Source: Tectiglobus sp965247245 (GTDB lineage: Bacteria; Pseudomonadota; Alphaproteobacteria; Rhizobiales; Hyphomicrobiaceae). Taken from it: a DNA stretch of 64,000 nucleotides. Where the stretch lies: positions 682,001 through 746,000 of the forward strand of contig CBDFGV010000003.1 in the NCBI GenBank assembly GCA_965247245.1, written 5' to 3'. A model generated the notes under the pieces. That model was not told the DNA's origin. It made no database searches and saw nothing but the letters and a program-made list of their open reading frames with translations. The stretch's first letter is position 1. Each line of letters opens with the position of its first letter. A program made the position numbers and the translations under genes. This document shows positions 52,408 through 61,618 of the stretch, piece by piece.

Positions 52408-53682
52408 CTATCGGCGGCGCCGGGCTTTCGGTCGGCTCAACGCAGCGACGCACTCAACATGAGCACTGAACCGAAACTGATCGACCGCATGCAAGGCTTC
52501 GAGCTGATATCCACCATCGACAAGGTGCCGAACATCGCGCGCCAAGGTCCCTGGATTGCATGAGACAGCAACAACCCTGGGCACTTGCGACTTGGCGATC
52601 ATACGGGCCTGACCCTCGGCGCCTGCGCGTGGCGGATCAAACACAACACAGTCCAGTCCCTCGAGCTCTTTGCGCGACAGTGGCTCCCTGAATAGATCTC
52701 GCACACGGGCCTCAATGGGTTTCAGTTTCTGCGCCCCATCTCTTGCTGCCATGAGCGTTTCAATCGATGCCCTGTCACTATCCAGTGCGAGCACTTTCGC
52801 TTTGCGTGCTAGGGCAAACGCAAACGTCCCGATACCGCAAAACAAGTCGCCAACCGCCTTGGCCCGCCCCACATGCTGCATCACAAGCGCGGTGAGCTCG
52901 ACCTCAGCTGCCTCCACGGCCTGTAGAAACGCATTCGGATGAATGGCGACATCAACTCCGCTGCAACTCACGATTGGAGCACTCAGTTGCGCGATTTCCT
53001 GCCCACCAGCCATGAGCCGGGCGATACCGGCATCAGATGCAAGCTGTGCCAGCGTCACCCGCAATTCGGGTCGAAGCGGGACGTGGTCGCCGTGAAGCGC
53101 GACGTCCAATCCATTGCGCGCCGCCAGAACATCAATCCGCAATGTCCCATTCGGCGCTGCAAGGATCTCGGATAACTCACGCAACACATCAAGTTTTGAG
53201 CTGACTTCCGAAACCAGGATCGGACATGCTTCAAGGTCGACAACCGAATGAGAGCGCGCCTCCAGGTATCCAAAGACCAGACCGGTTCGCGTCCTCTTCG
53301 CAGTCAGCGAACAGCGTCGCCGAGACGAAACCGGAAATGCCTCCGACAAAACAGGCTCAACCTCCAAGCCCTGATGGGCAAAAGCCTGGCGGACACTATC
53401 AAGCTTCCAATCTCGATAGAGTTCCGGTGACATGTGCTGCGCAACACATCCCCCACAAACACCAAAGTGCGGACAAATCGGTTCCACGCGATCGCTGCTA
53501 TCCGAGAGGCGTTGCCAGTTTTCCTCTTGCCGCCATCTCTCCCCTGGCAAGGCGAATGGGATAAAGACCTGATCGCCATCAACGCTCGCGACGCCGTCGC
53601 CCTTCGCTCCCAACTTCGAGACAACGATGTCGGACGGCTCAGCCAAGCTTCCGTGCTCCCAAAAGGTATTCGATGTTGCCAC
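52408..53682 (-). CDS. Class I SAM RNA m5U methyltransferase (RlmD/TrmA family)
   Basis: A 424-residue enzyme of the RumA/RlmD/TrmA family that makes 5-methyluridine in rRNA or tRNA. It has an N-terminal TRAM-like OB domain (DIVVSKLGAKGDGVAS), a [4Fe-4S] cluster set in CPHFGVCGGCVAQH, a SAM motif DLFCGIGTFAFALA, and the catalytic Cys in VAVSCNPGTLARDV. The GTG start at 53682 overlaps the tlyA end by 44 bases; a TTG at 53646 with a GGAG ahead would overlap less. Family membership is firm, target base uncertain. Confidence 0.92.
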   Translation of the reverse strand: MATSNTFWEHGSLAEPSDIVVSKLGAKGDGVASVDGDQVFIPFALPGERWRQEENWQRLSDSSDRVEPICPHFGVCGGCVAQHMSPELYRDWKLDSVRQAFAHQGLEVEPVLSEAFPVSSRRRCSLTAKRTRTGLVFGYLEARSHSVVDLEACPILVSEVSSKLDVLRELSEILAAPNGTLRIDVLAARNGLDVALHGDHVPLRPELRVTLAQLASDAGIARLMAGGQEIAQLSAPIVSCSGVDVAIHPNAFLQAVEAAEVELTALVMQHVGRAKAVGDLFCGIGTFAFALARKAKVLALDSDRASIETLMAARDGAQKLKPIEARVRDLFREPLSRKELEGLDCVVFDPPRAGAEGQARMIAKSQVPRVVAVSCNPGTLARDVRHLVDGGYQLEALHAVDQFRFSAHVECVAALSRPKARRRR

Positions 53683-54391
53683 TGCCGCCGCTTATCGGAG
53701 ATTGGATGACACCGTCAATGTGCCAGCCAGCCTGAGCCGCCAACCAATCACGCACGCGCTGAACCGCACCATTCCGTGCAGTCTCATCACGCACAATACC
53801 ACCTTTGCCGACAAACTCACTGCCGACCTCAAACTGCGGCTTGATCAGCACAACGGCAAAACCGCCAGCACGAACGAAGTCGATAACAAAGGGCAACACC
53901 TTGATTGCTGAGACAAAGCTGAGATCCACCACCAAGCAGTCAACCGAACTGCCAAGTTGATCCTCGTTGAGTTGTCGAGCGTCGGTTTGCTCAAGCACGG
54001 TAACCCGTGGGTCATCGCGCAGCGTCGCGTGCAACTGTGCGCGGCCAACATCCACGGCGATTACCCGCTCTGCGCCGCGCTCAAGCAGCACTTGCGTGAA
54101 ACCGCCGGTCGACGCGCCGATATCAAGTCCTGTTTTTCGATCAGGATCGTATGAGAAGTGATTAAGCGCCGCGGCGAGCTTCTCTGCACCGCGAGAGACG
54201 AACTGCGGTGCCGCCGAGTGGACTGCCAGGTCGAGATCAGCAGCTACCTTCCGAGCAGGTCGCTTCTCCACTGAACCACTGACAAGCACGAAACCACGCA
54301 GGATCAAATCGCGCGCCCGCGAACGCGTATCAACAAAACCTCTATCGACGAGGATCTGATCAAGTCGACGACCTGGCTGATGCTCCGTCAT
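53639..54391 (-). CDS. tlyA: TlyA-family rRNA 2'-O-methyltransferase
   Basis: A 250-residue protein with an N-terminal S4 RNA-binding domain (about 7-65: GRRLDQILVDRGFVDTRSRARDLILRGFVLVSG) and an FtsJ-like methyltransferase domain (DIGASTGGFTQVLLERGA; IKPQFEVG). TlyA adds 2'-O-methyl marks to rRNA, and the family is also called hemolysin A. It sits directly after dxs and before the m5U-methyltransferase gene. Confidence 0.93.
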   Translation of the reverse strand: MTEHQPGRRLDQILVDRGFVDTRSRARDLILRGFVLVSGSVEKRPARKVAADLDLAVHSAAPQFVSRGAEKLAAALNHFSYDPDRKTGLDIGASTGGFTQVLLERGAERVIAVDVGRAQLHATLRDDPRVTVLEQTDARQLNEDQLGSSVDCLVVDLSFVSAIKVLPFVIDFVRAGGFAVVLIKPQFEVGSEFVGKGGIVRDETARNGAVQRVRDWLAAQAGWHIDGVIQSPISGGSGNIEYLLGARKLG

Positions 54392-54430
54392 AGGCTCGCC
54401 CAACCATCAACCAGCAGAAAATCTCAGGCG

Positions 54431-56344
54431 TCAGGCCCGGCTGGCGTCATCAATGACACTTTCCTTGCCCAACGCACCCAGCGCCTTGGCCACAATGTGT
54501 GACGCGTTGAGCTCGGCCTGATCATACATCGTCTCGGGCTTGTCGTGATCAATGAAGATATCCGGCAGCACCATCGTGCGCACCCGAACACCGTGATCAA
54601 GCTGACCGCTGGTCGATAGATGATTCAATACGTATGAGCCAAAACCACCAATTGACCCTTCCTCGATGGTCACAAGCACCTCGTGGTTCCTGACGAGTTG
54701 ATCGACAAGATGGGTATCAAGTGGCTTGGCAAAGCGCGCATCCGCGACAGTCGTTGACAGTCCCATGGCGGCCAGTTGATCGGCGGCCGTCAGCGCTTCC
54801 TGAAGACGTGTCCCGAACGACAACAACGCCACCGTCGAACCTTCGCGGAGCACCCGGCCCTTGCCGATCTCAAGCGGTACGCCCTCGTCAGGCATGTCGA
54901 CGCCCATACCCTCACCGCGCGCATAGCGGAACGCACTCGGACGATCATCAATGGCAGCAGCCGTTGCCACCATGTGGCGAAGCTCGGCTTCATCGGCAGC
55001 CGCCATCACCACCATGTGCGGCAGACAGCCGAGATAGGCAACGTCAAACGAACCGGCATGCGTCGGGCCGTCAGCTCCGACCAATCCTGCGCGGTCAATG
55101 GCAAAACGAACGGGGAGTTTCTGGATCGCAACGTCGTGCACGACCTGATCGTAGGCGCGTTGCAGGAATGTCGAGTATATAGCCGCGAACGGCTTGTAGC
55201 CCTCCGTTGCGAGCCCGGCCGCAAACGTCACGCCATGCTGCTCGGCGATCCCGACGTCGAACGTACGCTCAGGAAACTCTTGTCCGAACAGATCGAGACC
55301 TGTTCCTGAAGGCATAGCCGCAGTCACCGCAACAATCTTGTCGTCCTTGCGCGCTTCCTGCATCAGGCTTTGCGCAAACACCTTCGTATAGCTTGGCGCA
55401 TTCGGAGCCGGCTTGACCTGGTCTCCTGTCACGACGTTGAATTTGCTGACACCGTGATACTTGTCGTCGGAGTCCTCAGCGGGTTGATAGCCTTTGCCCT
55501 TCTGGGTCACCACATGCACCAGGATCGGTCCCTGGTTGGCATCCCTGACGTTGCGAAGAATGGGCACCAGCTGGTCTAAATCATGCCCATCGATTGGCCC
55601 GACGTAGTAAAAGCCGAGCTCCTCAAACCAGGCGCCGCCCTGCCAGAGGTGCCGCGTGTATTCCTCCATACGTGCCGCGCGACGCTCCCAGCTCTTCGGC
55701 AAGCGCTTGGCAAGCTGCTTTGCGATATCACGCACGTAGAGGTACGGCCCACTCGATGTCGTGCGCGCCAGATAATGCGAGAGCGCACCGGTTGGCGGAG
55801 CAATCGACATATCGTTGTCGTTAAGAATAACGATCAGACGCTCGTTGCGCGCGCCGGCATTGTTGATCGCCTCATAGGCCATGCCGGCGCTCATCGCGCC
55901 ATCACCGATCACCGCAACAACGTTGTTATCACCGCCGGACAGGTCACGGGCAACGGCCATGCCAAGGCCGGCAGAAATCGACGTCGAGGAGTGCGCTGCG
56001 CCGAACGGATCGTATTCGCTCTCGGTGCGCTTGGTGAAACCCGATAGTCCGCCGCCTTGCCGCAACGTGCGGATGCGATCGCGCCGACCGGTCAAAATCT
56101 TGTGCGGATAGCACTGGTGGCCGACATCCCAAATCAATCGGTCATCAGGCGTATTGAAAACCCAATGGATGGCAACTGTCAGCTCAACGACACCCAGTCC
56201 TGCTCCAAGATGCCCACCCGTCACTGAAACGGCATTGATGGTTTCCTGTCGCAACTCGTCCGCCACCTGTCGTAACTCTTTGGCATCGAGTTTGCGCAGA
56301 TCATGCGGCGTCTGGATCGTGTCGAGGAGTTCGGTGCTAGACAT
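54431..56344 (-). CDS. dxs: 1-deoxy-D-xylulose-5-phosphate synthase
   Basis: Thiamine-diphosphate enzyme that joins pyruvate and glyceraldehyde 3-phosphate to start the MEP isoprenoid pathway and feed thiamine and PLP synthesis. The 637-residue protein has AVGLGMAVARD-like N-terminal fold segments, the ThDP motif VIGDGAMSAGMAYEAINNAG, GIAEQHGVTFAAGLA with the catalytic Glu, and GPTHAGSFDVAYL. Length is normal. It is upstream of tlyA on the same strand. Confidence 0.97.
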   Translation of the reverse strand: MSSTELLDTIQTPHDLRKLDAKELRQVADELRQETINAVSVTGGHLGAGLGVVELTVAIHWVFNTPDDRLIWDVGHQCYPHKILTGRRDRIRTLRQGGGLSGFTKRTESEYDPFGAAHSSTSISAGLGMAVARDLSGGDNNVVAVIGDGAMSAGMAYEAINNAGARNERLIVILNDNDMSIAPPTGALSHYLARTTSSGPYLYVRDIAKQLAKRLPKSWERRAARMEEYTRHLWQGGAWFEELGFYYVGPIDGHDLDQLVPILRNVRDANQGPILVHVVTQKGKGYQPAEDSDDKYHGVSKFNVVTGDQVKPAPNAPSYTKVFAQSLMQEARKDDKIVAVTAAMPSGTGLDLFGQEFPERTFDVGIAEQHGVTFAAGLATEGYKPFAAIYSTFLQRAYDQVVHDVAIQKLPVRFAIDRAGLVGADGPTHAGSFDVAYLGCLPHMVVMAAADEAELRHMVATAAAIDDRPSAFRYARGEGMGVDMPDEGVPLEIGKGRVLREGSTVALLSFGTRLQEALTAADQLAAMGLSTTVADARFAKPLDTHLVDQLVRNHEVLVTIEEGSIGGFGSYVLNHLSTSGQLDHGVRVRTMVLPDIFIDHDKPETMYDQAELNASHIVAKALGALGKESVIDDASRA

Positions 56345-56810
56345 GAGTCGCTATCGGCCATCCATATTCGTCGACGTCAGAAAAACCTGACGCCTATGTT
56401 AGTTACGTAAGAATTGCGCATTGAGATTGCGACTTGTCGAATAATCATCCTAGCCCCGCGACCGATATGCTTTAAAGCGTCCAATCAGCGCGCCAATAAG
56501 GCATCCTTTCCGATTTCTTTACGACTGGATGGCAGACTGCGACGGAATGGGTGGATAACCGACGTTCAATACTCCGAACGCCATTGCCAGCCACGCACAC
56601 ACCCGCGACAATCCGGACAGCCTGAGGGGCAGAAAGAACGTTCGATGCGTATTATCGCAATTTCAATTCTAGTGGGCGCTCTGATCTCGGTTCAGACATC
56701 GAAGCCATTGAGCTTCTCGTTGACCTCTTTCGACCGCGCACCAGTAACATCAAGCTGGACCTAACGACCGGCCCAGCCCGCCAACATTCATATTCATCGA
56801 TCACTTGGCT
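56345..56810. other. dxs-xseB intergenic region
   Basis: 466 bases between xseB and dxs, long for genes that are usually close. A single short plus-strand frame at 56645 is listed separately as doubtful. No RNA or repeat is seen. Confidence 0.4.
56645..56764 (+). CDS. Possible 39-residue peptide, doubtful
   Basis: ATG at 56645 with AGAAAGAA upstream opens a 39-codon frame. It begins with a hydrophobic stretch (IIAISILVGALISV) after one Arg, as a small membrane or exported peptide would. No homologue is known to me and it is antisense to the local operon, so it may be chance. Confidence 0.2.
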   Translation: MRIIAISILVGALISVQTSKPLSFSLTSFDRAPVTSSWT

Positions 56811-57080
56811 CTATTGCGGATCCAGCGGCGCCGTACCCGTCACGGCACCATCACCGCTGACAGTCAGCTTCTCGACCTTCGCTTCAGCCTGCTTCAGCAG
56901 CTTGTCGCAATGCTTGCGCAGGGCCTCGCCGCGCTCGTAGATGACGATGCTGTCTTCAAGTTCGACGTCACCCTTTTCCAGGCGACCCACGATCGATTCC
57001 AGCTCCTTGAGCGCCCGCTCGAAGCTAAACTCTTTGATATCAGCGTGTTTTGAGGCTGGTGCCGCCATAACTGTATCCAT
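56811..57080 (-). CDS. xseB: Exodeoxyribonuclease VII small subunit
   Basis: The small subunit of ExoVII, which degrades single-stranded DNA with XseA. The 89-residue protein has the coiled family core FSFERALKELESIVGRLEKGDVELEDSIVIYERGEALRKHC. XseA is not in the window. It lies 24 bases downstream of the deacetylase-like gene and upstream of dxs, a common alphaproteobacterial order. An ATG at 57068 is an alternative start. Confidence 0.95.
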   Translation of the reverse strand: MDTVMAAPASKHADIKEFSFERALKELESIVGRLEKGDVELEDSIVIYERGEALRKHCDKLLKQAEAKVEKLTVSGDGAVTGTAPLDPQ

Positions 57081-57104
57081 CCGAACTAAACACCCTTTGC
57101 TCGC

Positions 57105-58049
57105 TCAAGCATCCATCAACGTCTTAACGTGAACCGCAGCGGAGCCGGCCAAGCCTTTGAGATCATACCCGCCTTCCAGCATGGATACGACCCGTCCACC
57201 GCAATGACGCGCAGCCACGTCGAGCAATTGCTCCGTAGCCCACGCGAAATCCGCCTCAACCAGTCGAAGATTAGCCAGCGGATCCGCCTCATGCGCGTCA
57301 AACCCAGCCGAAATCATCAGAAGATCAGGCTGAAACACGTCAAGTTCGCTCAAAATGCGTGATTCGAAGGCCTCACGAAATGGTCCGCCATCGTCATTGG
57401 GCCGCAGCGGGGCGTTGCAGATGTTCCCAACCCCGGTCTCCTTAACCGCCCCGCTACCCGGATAGAGCGGCATCTGATGCGTGGAGCCGAAGAACAAGTC
57501 TTTGTCAGACCAGAAGATATCCTGCGTTCCGTTGCCGTGGTGAACATCGAAATCAACAACTGCCACACGCTCTAATCCGTACTTGGCCCGCGCATACATC
57601 GCTGCAACAGCAATGCTGTTGAAAACACAAAAGCCCATGGCTGTAGCAGTTTCCGCGTGGTGACCAGGTGGACGCACCTGGCAGAACGCGTTCTTAATCA
57701 GGCTGCCATCATCCATCACCCGGTCAACGGCTTCGAGACCGGCGCCAACGGCTCGGATGACAGGTTCCCAGGAGCCGGGCGACAACACCGTATCGCCATC
57801 TAGGCGAACCGTATCACCCTCGGGACCCGGATCAGCAGCGACGATTGCATCAAAGTACTCTTGCGGATGGGCCCGCACGACGGCGGCTTCGAGATCTTCG
57901 CGGATCGGCGCCTCATCACGAACCAAACCATCGAAAACCTCATGTGCGAAAACCTGATCGAGGGCCCGCATGCGGTCGGCGCGCTCCGGGTGGCCGTAGC
58001 CCGTGTCATGATTGACAAAGCACGGATGCGTCAGCAGCAGGGTGGACAT
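57105..58049 (-). CDS. Histone deacetylase family (acetoin utilization/acetylpolyamine amidohydrolase-like) protein
   Basis: A 314-residue zinc hydrolase of the arginase/deacetylase fold. The tandem His of the active site lies in RPPGHHAE, and the zinc ligands Asp/His in VVDFDVHHGNG and Asp in SAGFDAH. LEGGYDL is the late family segment. Bacterial members deacetylate small acetylated amines or proteins; the real substrate is unknown. First gene of the xseB/dxs/tlyA group. Confidence 0.93.
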   Translation of the reverse strand: MSTLLLTHPCFVNHDTGYGHPERADRMRALDQVFAHEVFDGLVRDEAPIREDLEAAVVRAHPQEYFDAIVAADPGPEGDTVRLDGDTVLSPGSWEPVIRAVGAGLEAVDRVMDDGSLIKNAFCQVRPPGHHAETATAMGFCVFNSIAVAAMYARAKYGLERVAVVDFDVHHGNGTQDIFWSDKDLFFGSTHQMPLYPGSGAVKETGVGNICNAPLRPNDDGGPFREAFESRILSELDVFQPDLLMISAGFDAHEADPLANLRLVEADFAWATEQLLDVAARHCGGRVVSMLEGGYDLKGLAGSAAVHVKTLMDA

Positions 58050-58092
58050 AGGCGTTCCTCAATTCAGTCACGGCTAAATCGGCACGGAGAGT

Positions 58093-59625
58093 TTAGGCAG
58101 GCGATTTGGCCTGTCCCCAACCGAACAACCACTTCATGGCACGCCACGGAAATGTCAACCAGGCCCACACTTGTAGGACAAAGTTCCAGATCATCGCCGG
58201 CACACCGATCAACGGCAGGAAGAACAGCAAAAAGAACATAAAGCGCACAAGCTGCGCCGCCCGATAACCAAGCCAGCTGCCATACTCCGCTCGTTCTTCC
58301 TGCGGCCAGACCCAGCGCCACCAACGCCAAGCCACTGGTAAGCCAAGCATTCCAGCAACAACCATGATGATAAAACCGAACTGCACGTCCGACGAGATGC
58401 CGGGCACGATTCTGCGGTCGAGCTCTTTGGCACGCTCAGCGCTGGTGCCATGAACTTCAATGGCCGTGGTTACCACCGAGCCAGCAACTTCCGACGCGAC
58501 TTCGGCGATGACATCGCCAATTGTTTCAATGCCCGGCGCAGCCACGCCGTCAGGAAAGCTGACAACAGACAAAACAGTTCGATTGCTTTCTGATCGGGCA
58601 ACACGCACTTCAAGCTTCCGCCCTCCACCCGCGAGCGAGCCAACGAAGTCACCATAGGTTTTGCTATTCAGTGCAGTCCCCAGTCCGTCGATGCCAACGG
58701 TTTGCCACAGCCAGTTCCGAACGCCTGGCTGGCGCGGTGCCGGCGAGTTCAAAAGCACCAGATCAATATCGTTGGCCGCCGCCGCTTGGCGCAGTGAGGC
58801 AAGATCCAATTCTGCCTCAAAACCTCGAGCCGACCTGTAAACCAGTTTATCGCCAGTCAATCGTCCGGTCAGAACAACGGTTTGCCCTTTGAGCGGGCTG
58901 ATGGCACTGGCGATATGGCGCGGATCGACCTTTTCGATGATCTCTTTGCCCGCTTTGGTCGCCGACGCGCCAACAACGGGCAAGCTGGCAGGACCATCCA
59001 ACGTCAAAGACAAAACTCTTGCGCTGCTCCGCTTGAAAGGCCTCTCAAGCCGCCAAACCGCCTCGTCGAACAGCTCACGCTTGTCCACTCGAACAAATAG
59101 ATCCCGGCGCACTTGGGCAAATAACGACGGCTTTGCATCGCCACCTTCGGCGCGGTAGCGCAACTGATAGGCACGCTTACCGTCTGACAGCCAAACCTTC
59201 GAACGTTTTGGAAGCTTCTCCAAAGCCTCGCGATATTTGAAGACGGAATCTCTGGTGACATAGATGTTGAGGCCTGCCGGCCCCACACCTTCCGGGAACA
59301 GAAAGGAACTCAATCGCCCCATCTCAGCGTCGTTGGCGGCGGTAAACCGTTGGCCGGCCTTATTGATAAACGTCCAGTGACCCTCACCGCTCACCGAAGC
59401 CGCAACCGCACCAGCACGCGCGACCTTCGGTAGGTTCTTGAGTTGAGAGGCCGCCTCATCGAGTTGGCCGGCACCCTTGCGCGCGCCGCTACCACCGGCT
59501 TCGCCAGCCTCTTTCGCCAATCGTGTCAACCAACCGGCATGAACGGACGAGGCTGACAGAGCAGTGAAGGCCAGCGGGGCCACCGCAAACAGAACTACAA
59601 AGAGAGTATAAGATCGCAAAAGCAT
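58093..59625 (-). CDS. Membrane protein of unknown function
   Basis: A 510-residue protein with a signal peptide (VVLFAVAPLAFTALSASSVHAG), a long extracytoplasmic part (about 30-415) and two C-terminal membrane helices (VQFGFIIMVVAGMLGLPVAW near 425 and FMFFLLFFLPLIGVPAMIWNFVLQVW near 475). The tail is Trp-rich (WAWLTFPWRAMKWLFGWG). No domain recognised. It is 43 bases upstream of the deacetylase-like gene on the same strand and may share its transcript. Confidence 0.7.
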   Translation of the reverse strand: MLLRSYTLFVVLFAVAPLAFTALSASSVHAGWLTRLAKEAGEAGGSGARKGAGQLDEAASQLKNLPKVARAGAVAASVSGEGHWTFINKAGQRFTAANDAEMGRLSSFLFPEGVGPAGLNIYVTRDSVFKYREALEKLPKRSKVWLSDGKRAYQLRYRAEGGDAKPSLFAQVRRDLFVRVDKRELFDEAVWRLERPFKRSSARVLSLTLDGPASLPVVGASATKAGKEIIEKVDPRHIASAISPLKGQTVVLTGRLTGDKLVYRSARGFEAELDLASLRQAAAANDIDLVLLNSPAPRQPGVRNWLWQTVGIDGLGTALNSKTYGDFVGSLAGGGRKLEVRVARSESNRTVLSVVSFPDGVAAPGIETIGDVIAEVASEVAGSVVTTAIEVHGTSAERAKELDRRIVPGISSDVQFGFIIMVVAGMLGLPVAWRWWRWVWPQEERAEYGSWLGYRAAQLVRFMFFLLFFLPLIGVPAMIWNFVLQVWAWLTFPWRAMKWLFGWGQAKSPA

Positions 59626-59699
59626 CGCCAGAACCTAAGCCATGCTTATGGCGAAATCAGCACAATTCACTTTGCCCGAGTTGCCAACAGTTTCGCGGT

Positions 59700-61487
59700 C
59701 TAAGCCGACAGCAGCTCCGGCGTCACATCTGCCAGCGCATCAGCACCAGTCACGACCGACTGTCCGTGCCCAGGCGCCGCCACCAACAGATGCTCAGCAA
59801 AGAAACGGGCTGATTTGACATTTGCGGCCTTGCCGTTTGTCGACGAACCGTCGCGAACAGCCATCAATGCACCCCGCGCGAGATATGTCCCGCCGGCGGT
59901 CAGCCCGAACAGCTTGAGATACTGGGCGGCACCTGTGAGCGCCGCTTCAGGATTGGACTGCAACTGTTCGATCATGTATTCGCTGGCCTCCGACAATGCC
60001 GTGACAGCCTCGTCTAGCCGTTGTCCCATCAAGCCAAATTCCGGCCGATTGGAAGCCCGCACCTCATCGGCGGTTTCTCTCAGTTCCGCAATGTACTTGC
60101 GAACAACCCCACCATTGCCAAGCGGCAACTTCCGAGTCACCAGGTCAATCGCCTGAATGCCGTTAGTGCCCTCGTAAATCGGCAGGATACGTGCATCTCG
60201 GTAATACTGGGCAGCGCCGGTTTCTTCCATGAAGCCCATGCCACCGTGCACCTGCACACCCATCGACGCGACCTCAACGCCCATGTCGGTGGAGAATGCC
60301 TTGGCGACCGGCGTCAGCAAAGCTGATAACGCCCCCGCGGCTTCGCGGATCTCGTCGGTTTCACCGCGGTGCATGAGATCAATCTCGCGTGCCGTGACCA
60401 GACAAATCGAGCGCGCAGCCTGAACCAGCGATTTCATTGTCATAATCGTACGACGAATATCAGCGTGCTCGATGATGGGGCTCATCTCGCCGTTCTTCGC
60501 CCCTGGACCACGACCCTGAGTGCGATCGTTAGCATACTCAATCGCCCGCTGCGTTGCGCGATCTGCAATGGCAACACCCTGCATACCGACCGCAAGCCGC
60601 GCTGCATTCATCATGATGAACATCGCGTTGAGGCCACGGTTCTCCTCGCCAACGAGGTAGCCGATGGCGCCACCATTCTCACCGTACTTCAATGTGCAAG
60701 TCGGGCTCGCGTGAATACCGAGTTTGTGCTCGACGCCGGCTGTGATGACATCGTTGCGCTCACCAATTGAGCCATCATCGTTGACGAGGAACTTGGGCAC
60801 CAGGAACAGAGAGATCCCGCGCGTGCCGGCAGGCGCATCACTTGCGCGCGCTAAGACCAGATGCACGATGTTCTCTGTCAGATCATGGTCACCGTACGTA
60901 ATATAAATCTTGGTCCCAAAGATCTTGTAGGTGCCATCCTCCTGCCGTTCCGCTTTCGCACGCAAATGCCCGAGATCCGACCCCGCATGCGGCTCGGTTA
61001 AATTCATGGTCCCGGGCCACTCACCGGACACCATCTTCGGGAGGTATCGCGCCTTTAGCTCGTCCGAGCCCTGGGACAGCAAGGCCGCAGTCGCACCCTG
61101 GGACAACAGCGGGCACAAACTGAACGACATATTGGCCGCGTTCCAAATCTCCATCACAGCGACGGATACCGCCTCAGGCAGACCCTGGCCGCCAAACTCT
61201 TCGGGGCCTGGTAGCGAGTTCCAACCGCCTTCGCAAAACTGGTTATAAGCATCCTGCCAGCCGGCCGGGGTCGACACATTACCATCCTCGAGCCGAGAAC
61301 CGGCAAGGTCTCCGGAGTGGTTGATCGGGTCCAAAACCTCGGTTCCGAACTTGCCCGCCTCCTCGATTATGGCGCGAACGGTATCGGCATCGAGACCGTC
61401 ATAGACACCGCGCTCAATCAGCTCTGGCATGCCAACGGCTGTATCGAGAGCGAAAAGGATATCTTCAACCGGAGCTTTGTAACCCAT
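59700..61487 (-). CDS. Acyl-CoA dehydrogenase with extra C-terminal domain (DmdC-like)
   Basis: A 595-residue flavoenzyme that desaturates acyl-CoA thioesters. The core has LTEPHAGSDLGHLRAKA and HKLGIHASPTCTLKYGE, with the catalytic Glu in YEGTNGIQAIDL. The length is close to 3-methylmercaptopropionyl-CoA dehydrogenase (DmdC) and its long relatives, which carry an extra C-terminal domain; the extension past about residue 460 fits this. The substrate could be a DMSP-derived or a fatty acyl-CoA. ATG 61487 is chosen over an upstream TTG. Confidence 0.92.
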   Translation of the reverse strand: MGYKAPVEDILFALDTAVGMPELIERGVYDGLDADTVRAIIEEAGKFGTEVLDPINHSGDLAGSRLEDGNVSTPAGWQDAYNQFCEGGWNSLPGPEEFGGQGLPEAVSVAVMEIWNAANMSFSLCPLLSQGATAALLSQGSDELKARYLPKMVSGEWPGTMNLTEPHAGSDLGHLRAKAERQEDGTYKIFGTKIYITYGDHDLTENIVHLVLARASDAPAGTRGISLFLVPKFLVNDDGSIGERNDVITAGVEHKLGIHASPTCTLKYGENGGAIGYLVGEENRGLNAMFIMMNAARLAVGMQGVAIADRATQRAIEYANDRTQGRGPGAKNGEMSPIIEHADIRRTIMTMKSLVQAARSICLVTAREIDLMHRGETDEIREAAGALSALLTPVAKAFSTDMGVEVASMGVQVHGGMGFMEETGAAQYYRDARILPIYEGTNGIQAIDLVTRKLPLGNGGVVRKYIAELRETADEVRASNRPEFGLMGQRLDEAVTALSEASEYMIEQLQSNPEAALTGAAQYLKLFGLTAGGTYLARGALMAVRDGSSTNGKAANVKSARFFAEHLLVAAPGHGQSVVTGADALADVTPELLSA

Positions 61488-61618
61488 TTCCAACCCATTG
61501 CGCTTGTTCTGTAACCCTTGCTAAACCGCCCAATGCGCAGCGGTTCAGCTGTTGATCTGACAATAATCCGGCTTTGAGTCTTCGGGAAGCCGAATTCGAC
61601 GCCCTTCACGGAGCTGTT

